Shown here: in pieces, positions 1 to 10,639 of the stretch | Numbering within the stretch: position 1 is the stretch's first letter | Layout: every line of letters begins with the position of its first letter | From: Bolinopsis microptera | Lineage: Eukaryota > Ctenophora > Tentaculata > Lobata > Bolinopsidae | Direction of reading: 5' to 3' | Assembly (NCBI RefSeq): GCF_026151205.1 | Contig: NC_087078.1 | Coordinates: forward strand, 11,294,175 to 11,358,174 | Length of the DNA: 64,000 nucleotides | The notes under the pieces: generated by a model | What the model was told of the DNA's origin: nothing | Database searches by the model: none | Seen by the model: the letters and a program-made list of their open reading frames with translations, nothing else | Translations under genes and position numbers: made by a program

Positions 1-418
1 TGCACGTCCTGGAAATCGATTGCAAGAAAGAAAAATATATTACATTATGGGAGTTATACTTCAGAAACTAAATACAACCAGCTATCATCAGGTAAAAGGT
101 ACACCGAAAGGCCAGACTCAAGAAGGAGAGAGATCAAACATTTGGAATTAGAGCATACGATTTAGTTGTGGTTAATTAGGTTATTGTGCTGGCTGCATAA
201 TGTGTGTGGTTGTGCAGGTATAGTAAAACAATTTGCTCAATTAGTCAGTCAGTTTGCATAATCTTGACTCAGAAAGTATCATGATCTTGCTGTTTAATGT
301 TGTGTATTTAGCTAATTGAGCTACAGAAATGCTAGTCAGTGGTCGTCAGGATTTTTCCATTTTACTAGATAGGGTTTGTGATGGTCGTAAGTTCCGCTAA
401 AGTAAGTCTACTTGAATC

Positions 419-436
419 CAGTGGCGTAACGTTGCC
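419..436 (+). repeat. Solo left end of a hAT-like MITE
   Basis: The sequence CAGTGGCGTAACGTTGCC matches the left ends of the MITEs at 33727 and 47034. No matching right end (GTTACGCCACTG) was seen nearby, so this is probably a decayed or truncated copy. Confidence 0.5.
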
Positions 437-692
437 AAAGGAAAATGTTATACTGAACATTTAAGCTCGGTTTATGTCCCATATCTCGGTTAAAAGATTT
501 GTCTGGAAATTATTTTGAACAAGCTAAGAGATCAAAGAAATTTATGGCATAATACCGGTTACCGCCATGTGTGCGATTTTAAATTTCTATGCCTTTAATC
601 CGACTGATATACATGATGTAAGAACTATGTTTGTAGATTTTCCAGTTAAGTTTATCTCAACACCATGATGTGGCATGTGCTCGGGCAAACCA

Positions 693-952
693 GAACCCAT
701 CTATCAACAGATGCCTCGGATCGGCCTACACCTATAAGTATAGCAGGTCTTTCCGGGTAGTAAAGTTTTAGTGTAATCGATTGCATTGCTTGTGGTAGTA
801 TAGGCACCGTACGCCTCTACCTATCTCAAAATGCCTTGCAGTCCCTCACTGAGGTTCCTCCCTGCAGTCCCTCACTGAGGTTCCTCCCTGCATGCAGTCC
901 CTCCCTGCAGACCCCCAGAGTATGCGGTCCCTTCATCCTTGCTTACCATGCT
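693..952 (+). repeat. Dispersed repeat, copy 1
   Basis: This block shares ordered islands with 36223-36421: AACCCATCTATCAA, TGCCTCGGATC, a block around ATTGCATTGCTTGTGG, AAAATG-CTTG, and GCAGACCCCC followed by CTTA-CATG. Both copies are in the same orientation and have diverged. The family is not recognised. Confidence 0.6.
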
Positions 953-2201
953 ACTTCTAGGAGTCGTACCCTCCTGGCTTGGCAGGATCAGGGACATTTC
1001 AATTCGATGGATTCAAATAATAACAATGTTCAGTAATTGCAAGAAACGCAGGTCTGTTATTCAGGAGTAAAATCCTTCTCGACAACTAAGAACGTTGTAT
1101 CATACCTATCGAATTATTAAATCATTATGATACAATGCTGAAACAAATATTACAGGCACTAGCATCACGGAATTACAATGCAAATAATAAAATACTATAA
1201 CAAAATACTGTGCAACTAAAAATTAGAGCTTATAGTTATACTTATAGGGGACGCCGTGACTTTTAACAATGGGCAGTATAAATCAAGTTTGCTGTGTGAG
1301 CTATACTAATAACTGCTTCGAATTGTATCGATATAATTTTACATGGAAAATGGAGATGTAGTCTGGGTGCTTTTCACGCTATTGTTTTGCCCTTACTTGC
1401 GTATTGTTGCCCAGAGCTCTAGGCGAGCTTATAAATCCACGGACACTGTAAGTGTAAATCAGACTATATAGGTATAGAGTATGTTTTGTCTCAGATATGC
1501 ATCTTAAGTGAGTGTTCTTGACTAGCTCCGTACTTTCTTAGACTTAGAGTGTAGGGGCCACTGCTGGAGTTTACCATGCATTGATCTTATATTTACAATA
1601 ATTCTGCAATCAATATTCGATGATCAATTATGTGTGAGTGATTGATTTTAGCAGAAATCGGTATTCGGTTATTAATGTTAGTGTTACAAAGGAGTAGGTA
1701 CAGATATAGGCCAGAAGGCAGAAACTTGCTACAAAACGGGTGAATGTGTAGAAACACTGGCCTGAAACAAAATAAGAAATGCAAAAATGTTAGAAGTTTC
1801 TATCATTTACACGTTTAACTATTTGCTCTCGTTGCAAAGTTGCAACGCTTTATAATATACGTCTACACGATATAATGCTACTTTTTCACAAGTAATATTC
1901 ACGAACAGGTGTGAATCTATCGAATATCTGGTATGGGTGCATGGTGTTAGAAATTGGAAGTGTTGACCAAGAAAACGCCGCAAGATGTCTGAATTTCTCC
2001 TCTAATTTCTTGATTTTATACAGAATAATGCATCATACTCCGCGTTCATGTAATTCTATTTTCCTGCGATAAAAAGACTTACCTCTAAACGAAACCTATG
2101 ACGATAACTTTACATCAACTTTTAAAGCTGATAAAACACTCAAGTGTTAACTGTTAAAGTTTATAAAACATTTAAGTGTTAAAAGATAAGGTGTGAATTA
2201 C

Positions 2202-2319
2202 CAGAGCTTAGGTCGCTGTGAATGGAGGAAGTTTGTATGTGGTTTCCTGCCGCTCGGTCAACGCTTAGCAATTCTCTCTTGGTCGCAGTTGCGTTCCAAA
2301 CACCAGTCTTTGGCCCCGT
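2202..2319 (-). CDS. Candidate internal exon, unidentified gene
   Basis: On the minus strand a strong pyrimidine tract and acceptor (TGTCCTTTTCTTCAG) precede 118 bases that end at a GTAATT donor. Frame 1 is open for 39 codons plus one base, beginning T-G-P-K-T-G-V-W-N-A. Frame 3 also reads as protein for about 20 codons and then meets a stop, so a terminal exon is an alternative. GC content is higher than in the flanks. If frame 1 is right, the exon starts in phase 0 and could follow the 12435-12487 exon. No family is recognised. The acceptor is persuasive; the coding frame is less so. Confidence 0.35.
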
Positions 2320-2383
2320 CTGAAGAAAAGGACAGTTAATGACAGTAAATAACTATGTTGAATTATCCAAATATTTTAAAGTC

Positions 2384-2387
2384 AAAA
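2384..2387 (-). terminator. Pol III terminator of tRNA-Val
   Basis: AAAA on the plus strand is TTTT on the minus strand, three bases beyond the 3' end of the tRNA. This is the usual RNA polymerase III stop signal. Confidence 0.6.
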
Positions 2388-2390
2388 GAG

Positions 2391-2463
2391 AGGTTCCGGC
2401 GAGGTTCGAACTCGCGACCTTCTGCGTGTGAAGCAGACGTGATAACCACTACACCACGAAACC
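2391..2463 (-). tRNA. tRNA-Val, anticodon CAC
   Basis: Read on the minus strand, the gene starts GGTTTCG and its 3' strand is CGGAACC, giving a full 7 bp acceptor stem with one G-U pair. The D arm is GTGT-AGTGGTTA-TCAC. The anticodon stem is TCTGC/GCAGA around the loop TTCACAC, so the anticodon CAC is at 2428-2430 and decodes GUG. The T arm is GCGAG-TTCGAAC-CTCGC. An A box (TGGTGTAGTGG) and a B box (GAGTTCGAACC) are present, there is no intron, and TTTT follows. The discriminator base reads T rather than the A expected for a valine tRNA, which may mark a variant or pseudogene-like copy. Confidence 0.93.
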
Positions 2464-3962
2464 TTGAACACAGTAGAATCTTTTGTTTCCTAATTCACTA
2501 TTTCTCATGCACACGAAAGAAAACTTGAGCCATTTATTCTAATTTAACGACTTACAAAAATTTGGCTTGGAAAATCAATTATGTTAGATTTATTTGACTG
2601 CTGATTGCGTCAAATGCAGATTCGTGTACTGCGCGCGCGTCTTAATACCATCAACCAAAATGTTTTTGAACAGTGTTTCTTCAATCTAAGATTTTAGCGC
2701 CTTACATCATCAGTACGAATTTGCCAATAAATTTGCCACATGTGAAACTGATTTTTTGAGGCTAATTGTGGCATCAACATTAAACTTTAATATTGGTGTT
2801 GGATCATGTGTATTAGCACTTTTCCTGGCAACAGTGTCGCCTCAAAAGTCAAAACAACTCCGCAAATTCAATAACAATACACATTTAGTTTCCCGCGCAA
2901 TAAAGCTGTAAATTGTTCGTTTATTTTGCCTAAATTAATCACAACCTTGATCTTAAATCCAGTATGTAATTGTAATCCTTACTCTTGACTTTCTGGAAAA
3001 TCTGGTGCTAAGGAACCTTGGAAATAGACGGGAACGAATGTTATTTTGTTCGTCCTTATCTGCTATCATGAAAATAATAACATATTTATTTTGGTGACAA
3101 TCACTACGGTGTTTATGTGGTGATATCAGTTGTTATTTCAATCTCTTCACGAGCATAAAGCATAAAGTCGCACTTGTGAACGAAACAGTAGTACAAGCGA
3201 AGCTAAATCTCCTCCTATTTTCGATCGACGCGACTTATTCTCTCTTTATTCTACCATTATCTTATCACACAGCATATCTACCAGTCACCACATCAGACCT
3301 GTATTTAATGTATTCTCAATATGACATTCAGTTCACTGAGGTATCTAAATTCTATAGCCCTTACGTCGTAGTCATTAATCTGTGTGTTTTTGAATAAATA
3401 TTAAATTCTGCATAATTTTTTTAGTCAGATTATACTTTGTGTGTGTTCTCATACCTAATGAAAAATTTTAAAGATTGATTAATAACTCTGATTCACAGGA
3501 AACTCCAGGTGAACTGGAATGCGGGACAAACTTGACTGATTTTATGACAAATAGTTTTGAATATTGTTGCAAAAGAATATTCAACAAAATGGATCATATC
3601 TTTAAAAGGGTGGGATTTCTAAATTAACCTCGACTTGATCGCACAATGACCCAACATTTACCAACAATGAATTGAATAAGGAAAGCATTTATAACAAATA
3701 ACTTACAATGAGCAACAGTCTACATAGTGCCTACAATATTAGCGATACAAAACAAAGAATGCGTACAACACTATGAACATCTTTGTTTTCATTCTAGTGT
3801 TTTCTTTGACAGACCACAAGATTTGGCATGGCTCTGTGGTGTGTCAAAAGTCAACACAGCTCAGATTTATGAGGTTATAAACATCATGCAGATGTTATAT
3901 TGTACAACTGTCATAACATTATAACACTCTTGTCATAAAACTTTAACATATTGTTATAACTT
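2464..3962. other. No gene recognised
   Basis: AT-rich sequence. Short open frames at 3176-3397 and 3727-3924 lack homology cues, a biased codon pattern or credible splice context. Confidence 0.5.
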
Positions 3963-4008
3963 CGCTCAATAGTCCTGCTCCCAATAGTCCTGCTCCCAAT
4001 AGTGGCTG

Positions 4009-4467
4009 TAGGACTATTGAGCGGAGGACTGTTGAGCGTAGGACTGTAGGTCGGTGAAGGTCGGAAGTAGGACTGTAGAGCGGTGTCAAATCGCCAGGGT
4101 AGGACTCTAGAGCGGCCGCCCTTATAGATCTCACAACATGAGGACTTTAGAGCGGTACGATCCTAAAATGAGGACTGTAGAGCGGTGGACTGTTGAGCGG
4201 TTGACTGTAGGCCGGTGAAGGTCGGAAGTAGGACTGTAGAGCGGCCCTCCCTTATAGATCCCATAACATGAGGACTCTAGAGCGGTATCCTCCTATAACA
4301 TGAGGACTCTATAGCGGTTGAACATTTGAAGATTGAACACTCAACGAAGCTAAGTTATACATTGAAACTCGTGATTGATTATGGTCATGACATTCTAGGA
4401 TGATAACTTTATTAAAGAGTCATGGAGTTAATGAACATTTTCATTTACTTATTATAAATATTTCATT
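4009..4467 (+). repeat. Left inverted arm of the 4-5.4 kb element
   Basis: Its reverse complement aligns through almost its whole length with 4988-5432. The right arm lacks a few short blocks, such as part of the GAAGGTCGGAAG repeat near 5220. Subrepeats contain recurring CTCTAGAGCGG and CTGTAGAGCGG blocks. Confidence 0.85.
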
Positions 4468-4778
4468 ACTAATATTATAGTGTAACTTAATTTAAGATTA
4501 TTGGTCGGTCTCAACGTCTTCCAAATGATTGAAATATTCCCCTGCTACTCAAAAATGTAAAACGTGTCTTCGGTATTTTAGTGAACTGTTCGTATCAATG
4601 TGATTTCGCTAAGCAGAGTACCGATCAAGTTCGTGCAGATCATTTAGGAATGAGGATCGCATCGCGTGACGCTTTAGCGCCTACTAAGGATATCTCATGT
4701 TCATCAATCTGGTGACGGGACTGATTCAGATCAGATCCCATCGCAGTGCGATATCTTGTTAGGATTTTGAAGGTATGA

Positions 4779-5003
4779 TGTAAATATCACGGAGTATCCA
4801 GTTTTCGTATATCAAATTCGATTCCTACTCCTCTTCTACAACTAGAAGCTTGGCGATGTGTCCTGAGGAAATACAAGTGTCCTGGTCGCCTCTACACCAC
4901 TGGAGATTCCGTCTGTGACACCCCTAAACCTCATATTCATCCTGCAGACTTCACCAGCTGCGAAGTGAAGACTATCTACTCCCGCGTAATGAAATATTTA
5001 TAA
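4779..5003 (+). pseudogene. FLYWCH-type zinc-finger remnant
   Basis: The frame is open for 74 codons from just after a TGA to a TAA that lies inside the right arm. It contains W-R-C-V-L-R-K-Y-K-C, then P-G-R-L-Y-T-T-G-D, then P-H-I-H-P-A-D. That gives W-x-C-x6-C-x17-H-x-H, the metal-ligand pattern of FLYWCH domains, with the usual G-R-L-x-T between the second cysteine and the histidines. FLYWCH domains bind DNA in chromatin proteins and in Mutator-like transposases. There is no start codon and no downstream transposase domain, so this is a fragment. It may come from the element's own transposase or be a captured host FLYWCH exon. The motif is read directly; the origin is inferred. Confidence 0.7.
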
Positions 5004-5432
5004 TGAAAATGTTCATTAACTCCATGACTCTTTAATAGAGTTATCATCCTAGAATGTCATGACCATAATCAATCACGAGTTTCAATGTATAACTTAGCTT
5101 CGTTGAGTGTTCAATCTTCAAATTTTAAACCGCTATAGAGTCCTCATGTTATAGGAGGGTACCGCTCTAGAGTCCTCATGTTATGGGATCTATAAGGGAG
5201 GGCCGCTCTACAGTCCTACTCACCGGCCTACAGTCAACCGCTCAACAGTCCACCGCTCTACAGTCCTCATTTTAGGATCGTACCGCTCTAAAGTCCTCAT
5301 GTTGTGAGATCTATAAGGGCGGCCGCTCTAGAGTCCTACCCTGGCGATTTGACACCGCTCTACAGTCCTACTTCCGACCTTCACCGACCTACAGTCCTAC
5401 GCTCAACAGTCCACCGCTCAATAGTCCTGCTC
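4988..5432 (-). repeat. Right inverted arm of the 4-5.4 kb element
   Basis: This arm is the inverted partner of 4009-4467. It begins with the same AAATATTT block that ends the left arm and finishes in CCGCTCAATAGTCCTGCTCCC. Confidence 0.85.
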
Positions 5433-5451
5433 CCATAATAGTATAAGTATA

Positions 5452-5537
5452 CAGTAAAACCCCGATTTACCGCGAACCCCGATTTACCGCGGATGTTTCC
5501 TTTCCCCCAAACTCCGCGGTAAATCGGGGTTTTACTG
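5452..5537. mobile_element. TA-flanked 86 bp palindromic MITE
   Basis: The ends are CAGTAAAACCCCGATTTACC and its inverse, with a partial internal repeat of CCCCGATTTACCGCG. TA lies directly outside each end (5450-5451 and 5538-5539). A TA target and CAGT termini fit a Tc1/mariner-pogo type non-autonomous element. It sits about 20 bp beyond the fold-back element. Confidence 0.8.
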
Positions 5538-5539
5538 TA

Positions 5540-7666
5540 GCATGATATCATAAAATGATTATAACATTATGTCATTACTATAAAATGATCATAACGACAT
5601 AATCTTATGTTATCTAATTATCATACTCAGTTGCATTGAGGTAAAGCCAAACCAACCTTGTTGGGGTTTTTGTTGACATGAATCTATAAAATTGTAAGCA
5701 CTTAGCAGCATCCAATGTCTTGCTTTTACTAAGGAATCATTCACATATTAAATAAGGTAGCCTAAAAGAGAGGGGGTTCATGTCTACACATAAACTAATC
5801 GTAAAGTGGCTTATTGAGGTGGTCTAATATAACCAGAGGTAATATGTAGATACGTAAACGATCCCTAATCGTAAAAACGGACAAATATATTATTTTGTTC
5901 GAGCATAACAAACGTTTTTGCTATTAATAAATTGTATTGATAAGCGCCCAACACACCATGTATTAATGACGATGAGATATCCTGCTCGTCACCATGTACA
6001 AAACACACCAAGAAGTGAGACAACTAAACTTTACGGGGACACACATTGGCTTTTGAACAAACCTCACTCCTTTCGAGCTACTCAATAAACCTTTTGAAAT
6101 CAAGTTCAGTAGCCAAACTGGGGACATGTGGGAAGGGTAATTAGGTAATACAGCTCTGGATAATAGGGTGATTAGGTGATGGCTCGAAAACCTTTTATTG
6201 TCTGTAATGAGTAAAGGTGGGATTTGTCTTTGTGGTCTAATACAAGGGACTGCTTAATTAAAAAAGTGTTTTCTCCATTCAATTTTCTCTCAATTCAACT
6301 TTCTCTTGTGGAAGTTTAATCAAAAAAGTTTTTTAATTTATATTTTGCGACATTGCCTACAATATGCAGTTTTCGAGGACACAAGTCAAGGCCCTTACAC
6401 TCTTAACTCTTATACTCTTAAAGTATACTCGTATACTCTTATACGCACATTTTGATCGTGTATGATCAGAAAAAAAGAACAAATAAAACCTTTCCATCTA
6501 CACACCTGCTTAAAAACGCATCCTAGGATAGTGATATAAACACGAAATACACCTCACAGTTCAATCTATAATAATAGTGAGACAGGTTGTTCACACTAAC
6601 AAGTAATAGACAGTAAATTTAACACCATTTTACAATTTACAGGGTGCAACATTTTCTTTGGGCTACATACGATCGTACATGTATTGTGAACGCGAAATGG
6701 GCATTTGTGACACCAAGTGGGACGAACATGAGTGGCAAATAAACACCTCTAGTGTGGTAATTCAATATTGACACACATGTATAGATGTATCAATTTGTGG
6801 ACGAGAGGATAAAAACTCAAAAATATGGAATTTAAAGAAAAATATTAGTTTTCTTACATGACCCGATATTTTCTAACATATGATATTAACGTCAGCAAAA
6901 TATACCGAGGGAGGGTACAAAATACAAGTGTTATATTACCGGAGGGGCCGGGGGGGGGGGGGAGTCGCTACTTTTGACCGGTATTGAACCTTTACTTACT
7001 ACAGTTGATATAAGCTCATATGATAGACATGAAAATCACTGACCTACGGATGGTTGGCGGGGATGAGCACAAAGCCGAGCATATTGACAACAACGCATCA
7101 GATCAAGTGAGAATGAGATGACCGGCTAAACCTCACGACACCCGACTAACAATACCGACTTTACCACCGATTGTTCGGCAATTAATATAGACCAATCACA
7201 GCTAATTCTTTTATTTGAGCGGGTGGTGCTGTGAGAAGTGGGGGCTTTTGTTTAGATAACTTTGTGAAGGGATCGTGCGTGGAGTCAATACATCGCATTA
7301 TAAGAATTGGTTTTGTGTCCTTTAAGAACTATCCCTGATTTCAGGATCTCTGACATCACGCTTCTATTGTACAATTCTATAGAACATTCTTAATAACACG
7401 GTGCATTGTTTGGCTTTAGATTTTAATCTTTACTCATTAGCACTTGATTTATTCACTTAAACTCATGTCAATATAAAGCAATTTCGAAGAGCTGCATAAA
7501 ATTGAAAAAAAAAGCATAAAAACGAACGGGGAAGTTATTTATATAATGTTGCAGAATTTACGACGGCACAGTTCGTATTTACTATTTTTAACAAAACTTT
7601 CGTTGTCAAAAATACACCATTTACAGTTAAACAGAATTGGAAAATAGGACCCTGTAAGTCTCACAA
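5540..7666. other. No gene recognised
   Basis: AT-rich sequence with a G run at about 6948-6962. No open frame with credible splice sites was found. Confidence 0.45.
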
Positions 7667-7906
7667 TCAGCGTACCTCCCTAGCTTCATGAAATTTTAAG
7701 CTGAGTTCCGGCCTATTTAGTTCGAATTTGCCGCGGCACAATTCTGTTACTTGATTATTAAAATTTTGGATGGCAGTTAAATTGACAATGGACTCTAGCC
7801 TCTCATCGGGATGAATTAGGAATAGTTGAAATTCTTGTCGAGTAGGGTTTCCAGTAAAGCAATAATGCCAAGTACCGCGGAGCCAGGATTTGGTAACCAC
7901 TGACAT
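7667..7906 (-). CDS. Hypothetical open frame or exon
   Basis: An open frame of about 79 codons from an ATG includes W-H-Y-C-F-T-G-N-P-T-R-Q-E-F and later T-E-L-C-R-G-K-F-E-L-N-R. The composition looks protein-like and not repetitive, and a weak donor (GAG|GTACGC) lies near its end. No family was recognised and no acceptor is compelling. It could be an exon, a decayed transposon fragment or chance. Confidence 0.25.
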   Translation of the reverse strand: MSVVTKSWLRGTWHYCFTGNPTRQEFQLFLIHPDERLESIVNLTAIQNFNNQVTELCRGKFELNRPELSLKFHEAREVR

Positions 7907-8263
7907 TTTCAAAGCCTTTGATATTGCCACTAACTACTGTGTCAGTCAATTGCTGGCTCTTTAGCAGCTTCTTGAGTGCACGGATCTTATTATTATTACG
8001 CTAACTCTCATGAGGGTTTCTCAAGAGCTGGTTGCCAAGTTGGGCTGAATTATTTTTTCAGTGTTCTACAATTGTAGCTCCCACGTTTAACTGCCGCAAA
8101 GTATTGGATAAACGACTCAATTACGAAGTTTTAAATAGCTTTTACGCTAAAAATGTTCAGGGACAAATATGGAAATGTTTACTGCGAAGCTTGATTAATT
8201 TCTCGATCAGGTAAAGAAGCCTTAGCTTTGAGTAGTTATATCCAGCAAATTTCGGAACTTCAT

Positions 8264-9079
8264 ACAAGTGTACTGTGCAGCTGCTCTGTAACAGTAGAAG
8301 TGTACTGTGCAGCTGCTCGGTAACAGTAGAAGTGTACTGTGCAGCTGCTCTGTAACAGTAGAAGTGTACTGTGCAGCTGCTCTGTAACAGTACTGTGTAG
8401 CTGCTCTGTAACAGTACAAGTGTACTGTGCAGCTGCTCTGTAACAGTAGAAGTGTACTGTGCAGCTGCTCTGTAACAGTAGAAGTGTACTGTGCAGCTGC
8501 TCTGTAACAGTAGAAGTGTACTGTGCAGCTGCTCTGTAACAGTAGAAGTGTACTGTGCAGCTGCTCTGTAACAGTAAAAGTGTACTGTGCAGCTGCTCTG
8601 TAACAGTAGAAGTGTACTGTGCAGCTGCTCGGTAACAGTAGAAGTGTACTGTGCAGCTGCTCGGTAACAGTAGAAGTGTACTGTGCAGCTGCTCGGTAAC
8701 AGTAGAAGTGTACTGTGCAGCTGCTCTGTAACAGTAGAAGTGTACTGTGCAGCTGCTCTGTAACAGTAGAAGTGTACTGTGCAGCTGCTCGGTAACAGTA
8801 AAAGTGTACTGTGCAGCTGCTCTGTAACAGTAGAAGTGTACTGTGCAGCTGCTCGGTAACAGTAGAAGTGTACTGTGCAGCTGCTCTGTAACAGTAGAAG
8901 TGTACTGTGCAGCTGCTCTGTAACAGTAGAAGTGTACTGTGCAGCTGCTCTGTAACAGTAGAAGTGTACTGTGCAGCTGCTCTGTAACAGTAGAAGTGTA
9001 CTGTGCAGCTGCTCGGTAACAGTAGAAGTGTACTGTGCAGCTGCTCGGTAACAGCACTGTGCATCAGCTCTGTAACAGC
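8264..9079. repeat. 32 bp minisatellite, about 25 copies
   Basis: The unit reads GTGTACTGTGCAGCTGCTCT followed by GTAACAGTAGAA. About eight copies have CTCGGT in place of CTCTGT, a few have AAAAG or ACAAG in place of AGAAG, and one unit near 8386 is shortened. Because 32 is not a multiple of 3 and the unit lacks stops, two minus-strand frames stay open for more than 260 codons. These are not genes. Confidence 0.97.
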
Positions 9080-9477
9080 TATTTTGGACTCACATAAAAC
9101 CTGAACCAGCTAAATCTCAGATACCCAAGTGGTCGACAGCATAATTACACCGACCACCAAACATCTCACTCATCCCTCACGATTATCAGAAGACAACCTC
9201 CTCCTTCTCAAAGCCCCCTTCTCACCCGAACAATAATCTAGCTAGTTGTGTGACACAATAGTGTAGTTCGCACTCTATCACCCCGGCTCCATTACGGGGC
9301 CCGCTCGGCGACTCGCGACGACAACGTGTATCTTGTAATGAAAAGACTGTGGCTCCAATTTGAGGTGTACATTATTCTAATGTTGTTTATACCGTATATG
9401 GGGAGAGGTTGCCCCGGCTGACGCCCTATAGACAAATCTACCAGCACAAAACGTGTTCGAGTTCATAACACTTGCGA

Positions 9478-9675
9478 AAAGATCCTGGTAGAGCCTGGAA
9501 TAGTACGACATTTGCTAGAAGATCATGGTAAAGCCTGGAATAGTACGACATTTGCTAGAAGATCCTGGAATAGTCCGAAAATTGCTAGAAGATCCTGGTC
9601 TTGGAATAGTCCTGGTAGAGCATGGAATAGTCCGAAACTTGTGAATATGTCGGCAGTCTGGAATAGTCTGACGGT
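9478..9675 (+). repeat. Degenerate tandem repeat, about 45 bp unit
   Basis: Four or more partial units are built on AAGATCCTGG, TAGAGCCTGGAATAGT and CGACATTTGCTAG. Unit length varies, and the last copies are shortened to GGAATAGTC blocks. Confidence 0.75.
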
Positions 9676-9839
9676 ATTCACGGTAAAACTCATCGACCAG
9701 CTTGGTGTAAAGTTCAGTTACTGACAGTTGACATATTCCTTTTTCTGTACTAAAATAGTCAGAAATATGACTTAAAATCCCGAGAGAAGACGAAATTACC
9801 AAACAAGATTTTGGTAACAGTTTACCAATCACCACACTA

Positions 9840-10035
9840 TGCGCTCAGCTGGGAGAGAGTTAAAGTCAGGACCCGTAGTATGGCGGAGGAGAGAATGGTG
9901 GGGGACAGCAGAACTCTCAACTGTACTATTTTACTGTCATTTTATGAATTAACGACGGGCACAGCACTGTTTTAACTTTAAGAGATTGTAATGTTCGGGA
10001 AATCTAAAATCCCAATTCACGAGACCACTCATTGA
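9840..10035. other. No gene recognised
   Basis: No coding, RNA or repeat signal could be supported in the sequence between the 9.5 kb tandem repeat and the palindrome that follows. Confidence 0.4.
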
Positions 10036-10037
10036 AT

Positions 10038-10122
10038 GTGAAACTATTGAGTGAATAATCTCATGGCTGAATAGACCATATTATGGTCTATTCAGCCATG
10101 ATATACTTCACCCAGTAGTTTC
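10038..10122. repeat. Long palindrome, possible MITE
   Basis: The core 10061-10080 (TCATGGCTGAATAGACCATA) is perfectly inverted at 10082-10101 around a single T. Imperfect complementarity continues outward (GAAACTATTGAGTGA against CACCCAGTAGTTTC). The whole could form a hairpin of about 40 bp. Confidence 0.8.
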
Positions 10123-10593
10123 AAATCGTAAATATTAACCGGCCTTGAAACCGAAAACGACAAACAAGTTTATTTTTTCTTTACAAGAATCTACGGTATA
10201 AAAATATACCTTTTTGCGGCCGGACCCCAATTTCCGTTTTTCGCATAAAATTTACTAGAAAAACTAATATAAATATGAATATAACAAAACCGCTTCAAAA
10301 ACAACCAACTGTATGTAAAAAACGAATCAGTACCTTAAATCCCCCTCCCCCCACCACCCAACCAACCTTCAGTATAGGGCATTAGAAAGACTTCTTCCTG
10401 CTTCAATTTCAGAACAAGTACTAATACAATGCACAACAGTAAGACAGATGAGTAGAAAACATACCCGGTTACTTGAACTTCACGCTTCAGAATAAGGAGA
10501 GGAGCACTGGCAGAACACCTGAAACATCCCCCATACCGACCAATCAAAAGCCTGCCTGTCACATATGGACCAACCGAAGGGCACCTTTTGAGA

Positions 10594-10627
10594 CACGTGA
10601 CGAAGTATTGCTATGGCAACGCACGTG
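10594..10627. promoter_or_regulatory. X-box-like site between two CACGTG boxes
   Basis: ATTGCTATGGCAAC (10607-10620) fits the RFX X-box (GTTGCCATGGCAAC-like). It is flanked by CACGTGAC at 10594 and CACGTGAC at 10622. CCAAT-like GACCAATCAAAA lies upstream at about 10538. The cluster looks like a promoter or enhancer, but no transcript start can be assigned. Confidence 0.5.
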
Positions 10628-10639
10628 ACGGAACGTTAT

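Larger units (their letters stand above)
1..2201. other. Non-coding stretch without a recognised gene
   Basis: No splice-flanked open frame or RNA gene is convincing here. The stretch holds one solo MITE end at 419 and one copy of a dispersed repeat at 693-952, listed separately. A short 27 bp-type duplication built on CCCTGCAGTCCCTCACTGAGG lies at about 836-905. Confidence 0.5.
3963..5434. mobile_element. Fold-back, Mutator-like element with long inverted arms
   Basis: Two inverted arms of about 450 bp (4009-4467 and 4988-5432) flank a 520 bp core. The arms are built from degenerate direct subrepeats around AGGACTGTAGAGCGG and share long blocks such as CTTATAGATC and TGACATTCTAGGATGATAAC. 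The core ends in a FLYWCH-type zinc-finger reading frame, the kind found at the N-terminus of many animal Mutator-like transposases. Long terminal inverted repeats are also typical of Mutator-like elements. No DDE catalytic domain is present, so this is a non-autonomous or decayed copy. The left tip carries an extra palindrome (GCTCAATAGTCCT...AGGACTATTGAGC). A target duplication could not be fixed with certainty. Confidence 0.75.

Noticed and set aside
7030-7085. Minus-strand ATG followed by L-G-F-V-L-I-P-A-N-H-P and a donor-like GTAGGT
   Set aside because: The open stretch is only about 12 codons and no partner exon was found.
8222-9064. Two overlapping frames of more than 260 codons on the minus strand
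   Set aside because: They are a 32 bp repeat without stops read in two frames.
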